64,000 bases of DNA from the NCBI GenBank assembly GCA_021234155.1, contig JAJEKV010000014.1, positions 4,357,563-4,421,562 on the forward strand, in the 5' to 3' direction. The position numbers and the translations under genes are program-made. Origin of the DNA: Isoetes taiwanensis (lineage: Eukaryota > Streptophyta > Lycopodiopsida > Isoetales > Isoetaceae). Numbering within the stretch: position 1 is the stretch's first letter; every line of letters starts with the position of its first letter. The notes beneath the pieces were generated by a model. That model was not told where the DNA came from. It saw only the letters and a program-made list of their open reading frames with translations, and did no database searches. Shown piece by piece: positions 58,122-64,000 of the stretch.

Positions 58122-60621
58122 CTAGAGTACCGTGCAATGTCTCACAATCTGAACGAGGGTCCCCAAGTAATGTCTTCTCGCCATCACCTCCCATATGACT
58201 CGTCCATTTTGCACTTCTTTTGTCTCAAAGAAAGTGCAAGCAGAGTTGGCACCCAAAAATCGAACACCATTCTCTTTCCTTTGCTCGTCTAGGAACCTTT
58301 TCTCCAAAGCACCGCCCATCATGTTCTCCTTTTCCATGGCCTCGAGCCAAAATAATTCCAATCGCATCCTAATTTTATACCTGTTATAATATTGGGCCAC
58401 ATTCAAATAAAAGGCTCGAGAACACTTAAACCGAAAGCAAAGACACCCATCGACCCACATGACATGGTATTTGATGTGGCCAAAACCTTTTGCATCATCC
58501 AAATATGGTGCTTCTTGAGTGCAAAATGAACAAAGAAAGCATCATGCTTCATAACATCTAAACATACAAATGAACAGCTTTTTTCAGCTCGCCATTGACT
58601 TTCATCATGGTTATATGCACCGAATAGTTATCCGGTCATTGTTCCAATGCTTTCTGACTGAACTTCCCTAAATGGTCGCAAAGTGTAGTTCTCTCAAAAG
58701 TCCATTACCGACAAAACAGAATCATCCCTCAAATTTTGCAATCGATTTCCTGAATTGTTTGCTCGCCAACTTGTTTGAAAAGTTGTGAATAGTGAACTTT
58801 GTAAGGTGCTGAAACATCTTGTCAAGCAATGTACCTGGAGTCCCGCTTTCAGTAACAAGCTTCAACCTCCTTGAAGTGCCAGCTTTGGAAGGTTCGTTCA
58901 CGTACTTGTAAACTTGCCATTCAATGTTCTCATTCTCATGACTCTTTCTCCTTAGGACAGATTTGAATATTTTCAGTGCCACAGTTCTGGCACTCTCCCT
59001 TCACACAGTCCAAACTATGCCACTCTTCGCCTTCCTTATCACAGACCGTAGCTCTCCACATAGCACCAACATTTTGAAATGTTTTAGAAGGAGCTTGGCA
59101 GACGCCATTGTTCTCATCTGCTGCACAAACACCACAAGAACATGTACAGTTGGCATGAAATTTGCTCCTCGGACGCTTAAAAGCTTTCCCCCAGATAGAT
59201 CAGCTTGTTCATGCTTCACGCAGCAGCATGTGTTCCTCTCTTTCAACCTTCTCACACACGTAGGCTTAAGCAGCTCGAACTTTCTGATGCTAATCTTCAC
59301 TTCAGGATGTTCATCTTTGAACATCTCATACAATTCACTCTGCAAGGAAAAAAATGGCATGTATAAGTAAGATATAAATTAGAACTACTTACGAATTCAA
59401 AGATGTTGCAGACATTGCATTAGTTCTATGGCACTCAGATCATGATTTGATATACATTCAACTACTATACCACACCATCATACATACCCTGTACATGATA
59501 TGTACAAATGTATAAATAATGTACTCCAAAGAGTTCCAGATGTACATAAAAAAACTCAATATGTAACCAGGTCACAGACAGTATCACTGTATTACAGATG
59601 TATGTATTTCATACTTTTCTTATGGAAGGAAGTACATTTAAATACTTTTATGTATCACCCTATCTTTAAAGACTATCCTGAGATCAGAAAGGCTTAAAAT
59701 GTACTATAATGTACTTGGGAACTACAAAAAGCAAGACTATAATAACACAGCCTGACTTTCAACACATTTTCTGCCTTATGCCACATTGGATGTAACTGGA
59801 AGTACATCCAAGTACTTTTCCCTTAAACATAGCCCATTCAAGACCTCCAAGTGTAAAAATATAATTATTGTAGTTGGATGTACTACAATGTATATCGAGA
59901 TACATCCCTTACATGGAATGCAAATAGGATTACTAAACTTATCCAGATGCACATAAGCTAGCTTCTATCAAGCTTGCAAGAAAGAGGATTAAAAGACTTA
60001 AAACTGACACAGGGGCATGTCCAAAAACGGATTGGAAGTGTCCTTTTCTTCCCGACATCCCCTCGTACTTTTGAGAAGTTTTTGTGTGGGTTAACCAAAA
60101 CTCATTTACCAACCGCTTGGTTGATTCCTAAGCATGTCCGCCTGGGTTGCCTTCCCGCCAGCTGCCCACATATTAGCACCTGATAATGACATCCGCTTTC
60201 TTCTAATTGCAGCTTTTGTGAGGTTTCTTGCTTGCACTTGAAGAATTCTCGAGGCTACTCCTTTTTGCCCGAGTTTTCCATTCTCACCAACAATCATTGA
60301 TAACGAGGAATGCTTAGTCGCTAATTTATCATTGCTATTTGCTCTTTTCACTTCCCCGCCAGACCTTCACGGATATTTTTTAGCATAGTATCCTTCGAAT
60401 TGCTTGCTTTGGATTTCCAATGGCAGGTTCAAAAAAGAAGTGCAGCCTTTCATCCCGAATGTTTTCATCGCTAAAGCTCTCCTTTTGCACAGACGTAAAT
60501 CTTGAACCCGATCATATATAAATTTACAAATTTCATCAATCTTACGCTTCATTTTCTTTGTCACATTCCCGATATTGCAATCTTCTTGCGCCATTTCTCG
60601 CGCTCCTTCGTTGTTCATCAT
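58122..60621 (-). pseudogene. Cys-rich DDE-like protein, probable transposase of copy B
   Basis: The likely start is the ATG at 60621 (MMNNEGAREMAQEDCNIGN). Further pieces lie at 60351-60106, then 59360-59001 with ELYEMFKDEHPEVKISIRKF and LKERNTCCCVKH, matching the 25504-27810 gene. The 58982-58722 frame continues (KIFKSVLRRKS, FTIHNFSNKLASKQFRKSI). The final part (58502-58122 and nearby frames) keeps HWNNDRITI, KKHHIWM and a degraded Trp/Ser-rich block where the other copy has WSDSCSSQFKS. An intron of tacat-rich DNA lies at 59400-59950. There are many frameshifts and the protein is not functional. Assignment rests on co-linearity with the other copy. Confidence 0.6.
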
Positions 60622-60891
60622 GGTTCTTAAGTGGTTTAGGGTTAGCCGGAGGAATTCTCGCAAGAAGGAGGGAAATCCTCGGAGTCACAAGTTTTACCCG
60701 TAAAGTGGGAAATTCTCCTAACGTTCAGGCGTTTCTTGGAGTGGTTACAGCGGCGGGAATTGAAATCTGCTTCATGATTGCGTTTTAATTGACGTGGCAA
60801 GTAGTTCCGAAAAAAAAGATTCCATAATATAGCTATTATGTACATACTGAAAAAACGGTTATGTATTTGAAATGTGATACATCTCTTACTC

Positions 60892-60909
60892 TACATTTGG
60901 CCAAATGTA
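60892..60909. repeat. Subterminal palindrome, right end of copy B
   Basis: TACATTTGGCCAAATGTA is a perfect 18-bp palindrome directly inside the right 24-bp TIR. It shares the tacatt half-site with the left palindrome. Confidence 0.9.
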
Positions 60910-60933
60910 AGACACCCTAGCTTTCTTTTACCC

Positions 60934-61340
60934 TGTCACAAGATACCAGTTCACACCAATGCAGCAACAGAAGACAAAATGAACGATCGGATTGAAGATT
61001 GGCATTCTACCAAATACATCTAAAAGCTCAATGTTCAAAAAACTAATTGCTAAATTCTTTTTTGAAGGACGACAAACTATTATTCAGTATTACAGAAGAA
61101 GTACACACATAGATGCAGAGACATGAATAAAATCTTTATATTCAAATAGCACAAACATTGACACACATATTACCCTACTTCCAGATGGAAACTAATAAAT
61201 ACTTATACAATTCTCACCAACTAACTCCATCAGGCAAATAAACGAACAAACAAAGAATGCATACAGCAAAACACGATAATCTAACCTAAGTAAGCATTCA
61301 ATTCAATCCAACCCACCCATTCCCCAAGCCTGCGTTACTG
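60934..61340 (-). mobile_element. Spacer with an L1-like 3' end on the minus strand
   Basis: Read on the minus strand, gtttgtcgtccttcaaaaaa (61057-61077) matches the 3' terminus at 39248-39275, including the A-run. Upstream of it no ORF is present, so this is a severely 5'-truncated copy or a SINE borrowing the same tail. The rest is unassigned. Confidence 0.5.
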
Positions 61341-61344
61341 CTAG

Positions 61345-64000
61345 TTAGACAATTTTTCTTACCGACCAATTCTATCTACCATCTTTGGTATCCTTTTGCA
61401 TCTCTTTTCTCCTAAACTTCGTATCTTGTACCTCTCTCCTTTGCTAGTTGTTGTCCTTGTCTATTTCACTTGAGACTTGTTTGAACCCATGGGCAATATA
61501 GTTTTATTTTCTTCTATCTTGATTGATGACTCTGCATAAACAACTTGTAATTTCTCACTTGTTAGACATTTTCCTCAACTTAATGTACCTTGAAGAGTCT
61601 ACATCTCTATACTCTAGCCGTCATACATTCTGTCTGCTTCTGTGTCAGCATGCATGTATTTTGGTTATGAAGGAGATGCCTAGAAAGCTTTGTCCATATG
61701 TGGTCCATAGTAGTTCTAGAAATGACATTTACCTTCGTTTCACAGAATAGAAGGTAAATGAGGTTCTAGAACTATGGAGGTAGTTACTAGCCAGTTAGTC
61801 CATTTTGTCTTGTCTTCTAGTTCCCTATTTAGCCTTCTTGCTCACGTTTCTTTCTCATCAGCTTCTTTGTTAGTCTATTTTGTCTTGTCTTCTAGTTCCC
61901 TATTCAACCTTTTTGCTCACGTTTCGTTCTCATTAGCTTCTTTGCATCTCCCTTCTCCTTTTCTTGCCTAGTTCGATGAGGCCTAGATGAGCCCTAAGGA
62001 CTTTAGGTTCATCTTGTCTTGGTATTTTGCAGGTTTCAAGCTAGAAGAACATTCCATATGATGTACCAAGCTGGCATAATGGCTGAAGAGCTTGATCACG
62101 AGATGGTTGTAGTTGGATATCTATTCAAAAAAAGCTTTACGTCATTTTCTCTTGTTCATTGTTGAGAACTCTAATTACGTACTTTCAACCCAAAAAGGTT
62201 GGTTGGTCGGAGGGTAGCACATTGAGCCCTAATGGCTTAGCGTTACTATTATTGTCAGGTTTTTTCCTCGAAAATCCAAAAGAACGAGGTTTTTTAATCC
62301 TGACCATAATGGTTTCTCTAATAAGAGCATGTATGTATTTTGGTTATGAAGGAGATGCCCGAGGCTTTATAGGAGCATGTATGTATTTTAGTTATGAAGG
62401 AGATGCCCAGGAGGCTTTGTCAGCTTGTATGTATTTTGGTTATGAAGGAGATGCCCAGGAGGCTTTGTCCATATGTGGTCCATAGTAGTTCTAGATTTGT
62501 TAATTTATTGCTCAAACCGAAGAGGTATACTGGATATAGTGGATCATTAGGTCATAAAATTTGAGAGGACATATATCGGATAAATTGCTTCAAAGGTATA
62601 AGAAGAAGAAGAACTTGAAGTTTTTCTGGCAGATGTACAAAATAGGTTCAAAGAACCATACCATCACTATGTGAGTTTCCAAATCCAAGAAATCCATATT
62701 ATTGTGTCAAAATAGAATTCCAATATAAGAGAAAAGCTGGGACTTTTAGTGATTACTGTTGAATAGATGATTGAATGCTGCTCGAAAAGATTTACTCAAA
62801 GGAAAAACAAATGGCCTACAAAGCAACAACAATGATAAGTATGAAAGTCGAATTAACAGTCAATTGATCATTTTGGAAGTTACATAATTAGACAATTTTT
62901 CTTACCTGCCAATTCTATCTACCATATTCCGTATCCATTTGCAACCCACTTCTTCTAAACTTCTTATCTTTTTGTTGTCCTTGTCTATTTCGCTTGAGAC
63001 TTGTCTAAACCCTTGGGCAATATAGTTTTATTTTAATCTATCTTGATTGATGACTCCGCATAAACAACTTGTAAGTTCTTACTTGTTGGGCATTTTCCTC
63101 AACTTAATGTATCCTTGAAGAGTCTAGATCCTATACTCTAGGCATCATACATTTTATGCCTTACGTGGTCGGCATGTATGTATTTTGGTTATGAAGGAGA
63201 TGCCTAGGAGGCTTTGTCCATATGTGGTCCATAGTAGTTCTAGAAATGACATTTACCTTCGTTTCACAGAATAGAAGGTAAATGAGGTTCTAGAACTATG
63301 GAGGTAGTTACTAGCCAGTTAGTCCATTTTGTCTTGTCTTCTAGTTCCCTATTTAGCCTTCTTGCTCACGTTTCTTTCTCATCAGCTTCTTTGTTAGTCT
63401 ATTTTGTCTTGTCTTCTAGTTCCCTATTCAACCTTTTTGCTCACGTTTCGTTCTCATTAGCTTCTTTGCATCTCCCTTCTCCTTTTCTTGCCTAGTTCGA
63501 TGAGGCCTAGATGAGCCCTAAGGACTTTAGGTTCATCTTGTCTTGGTATTTTGCAGGTTTCAAGCTAGAAGAACATTCCATATGATGTACCAAGCTGGCA
63601 TAATGGCTGAAGAGCTTGATCACGAGATGGTTGTAGTTGGATATCTATTCAAAAAAAGCTTTACGTCATTTTCTCTTGTTCATTGTTGAGAACTCTAATT
63701 ACGTACTTTCAACCCAAAAAGGTTGGTTGGTCGGAGGGTAGCACATTGAGCCCTAATGGCTTAGCGTTACTATTATTGTCAGGTTTTTTCCTCGAAAATC
63801 CAAAAGAACGAGGTTTTTTAATCCTGACCATAATGGTTTCTCTAATAAGAGCATGTATGTATTTTGGTTATGAAGGAGATGCCCGAGGCTTTATAGGAGC
63901 ATGTATGTATTTTAGTTATGAAGGAGATGCCCATGAGGCTTTGTCGAGCTTGTATGTATTTTGGTTATGAAGGAGATGCCCAGGAGGCTTTGTCCATATG
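61345..64000 (+). repeat. Tandem duplication of about 1.53 kb, second unit cut by window end
   Basis: The unit starting near 61345 repeats from about 62891. The offset is 1543 bp at the left and 1524 bp from 61774/63298 on, where the copies are nearly identical. Each contains a LINE-type 3' hairpin (62245-62313, 63769-63837) and then short repeats. Neither unit has a supported gene; the identical small frames are by-products of the duplication. Confidence 0.9.
62325..62470 (+). repeat. Short tandem repeats of about 48 bp after the hairpin
   Basis: Three units built on gtatgtattttggttatgaa and ggagatgcc occur here. A single unit lies at 61651 and again at 63176, and three recur from 63850. 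They sit where other LINE copies have their microsatellite tail, so they may be an expanded tail or 3' UTR repeat. Confidence 0.8.

Larger units (their letters stand above)
51452..60933. mobile_element. TIR DNA transposon, group 2, copy B (9.5 kb, complete ends)
   Basis: Both ends begin GGGTAAAAGAAAGCTAGGGT and stay identical for 24 bp. TGTC flanks both sides (51448-51451, 60934-60937). Gene order: plus-strand coiled-coil/RING/Ulp1-like gene, plus-strand NIF phosphatase fragment, minus-strand Cys-rich DDE-like gene. The same proteins occur in 21747-28144 and 30534-34900 at lower similarity, so these are different subfamilies. All genes carry stops or frameshifts. Confidence 0.9.

Overview
The window looks like transposon-dense intergenic DNA of a land plant. 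Evidence: Ty1/copia and Ty3-like elements primed by initiator tRNA-Met, introns with GT/AG borders, plant-type PPR remnants, a plant LINE ORF1 (DUF4283-type), a Helitron end and several TIR DNA transposons. It is AT-rich and almost every coding region is broken. The mix (PPR remnants plus large gene-carrying TIR elements with DUF7869-like and Ulp1-like genes) would suit a fern, lycophyte or bryophyte better than a flowering plant; that is inference. I found no convincing intact host gene and no tRNA or rRNA gene.

Layout. 1-2863: end of one copia element, a full LTR, a truncated second LTR, then gag, protease and half an integrase. 4145-4975: 5' end of a minus-strand LTR element. About 4990-7563: a decayed non-LTR element whose 3' end recurs, 5'-truncated, at 36.9-37.7 kb, 46.4-47.1 kb and twice after 62 kb. 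11388-14345: the missing second half of the copia element on the opposite strand, which suggests an inversion. 16.7-18.2 kb: PPR pseudogene pieces. 19.4-21.7 kb: degenerate repeats. 21747-28144, 30534 to about 34.9 kb and 51452-60933: three members of one TIR transposon group (ends beginning GGGTRAAAG, 4-bp target duplications), plus a 322-bp MITE with the same ends at 34001-34322. 37.9-39.3 kb: an L1-like ORF1 with poly(A). 41057-50826: a different TIR transposon. 61.3-64 kb: a 1.5-kb tandem duplication.

The most notable object is the 41057-50826 element. It has 36-bp TIRs (34 of 36 matching), a short target duplication and an identifiable empty site in the neighbouring tandem repeat. It carries divergent genes: on the minus strand a multi-exon gene with a ParB-like domain and a beta-class amino-DNA-methyltransferase (motifs ADIPYGF and FSGSGTT); on the plus strand a decayed DUF7869/DDE-like transposase. 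About 25-30 copies of a palindrome related to GTCTATGCGCGCATAGAC lie only in its noncoding parts. ParB relatives bind palindromic sites in bacteria, so a parS-like array, or a methylation target array, is a testable idea.

The second group (21747-28144 and 51452-60933) has its own layout. Plus-strand genes encode coiled-coil/RING/Ulp1-like and NIF/FCP1-like phosphatase proteins; a minus-strand Cys-rich DDE-like protein is probably the transposase. Each element also has its own palindromes close to its ends.
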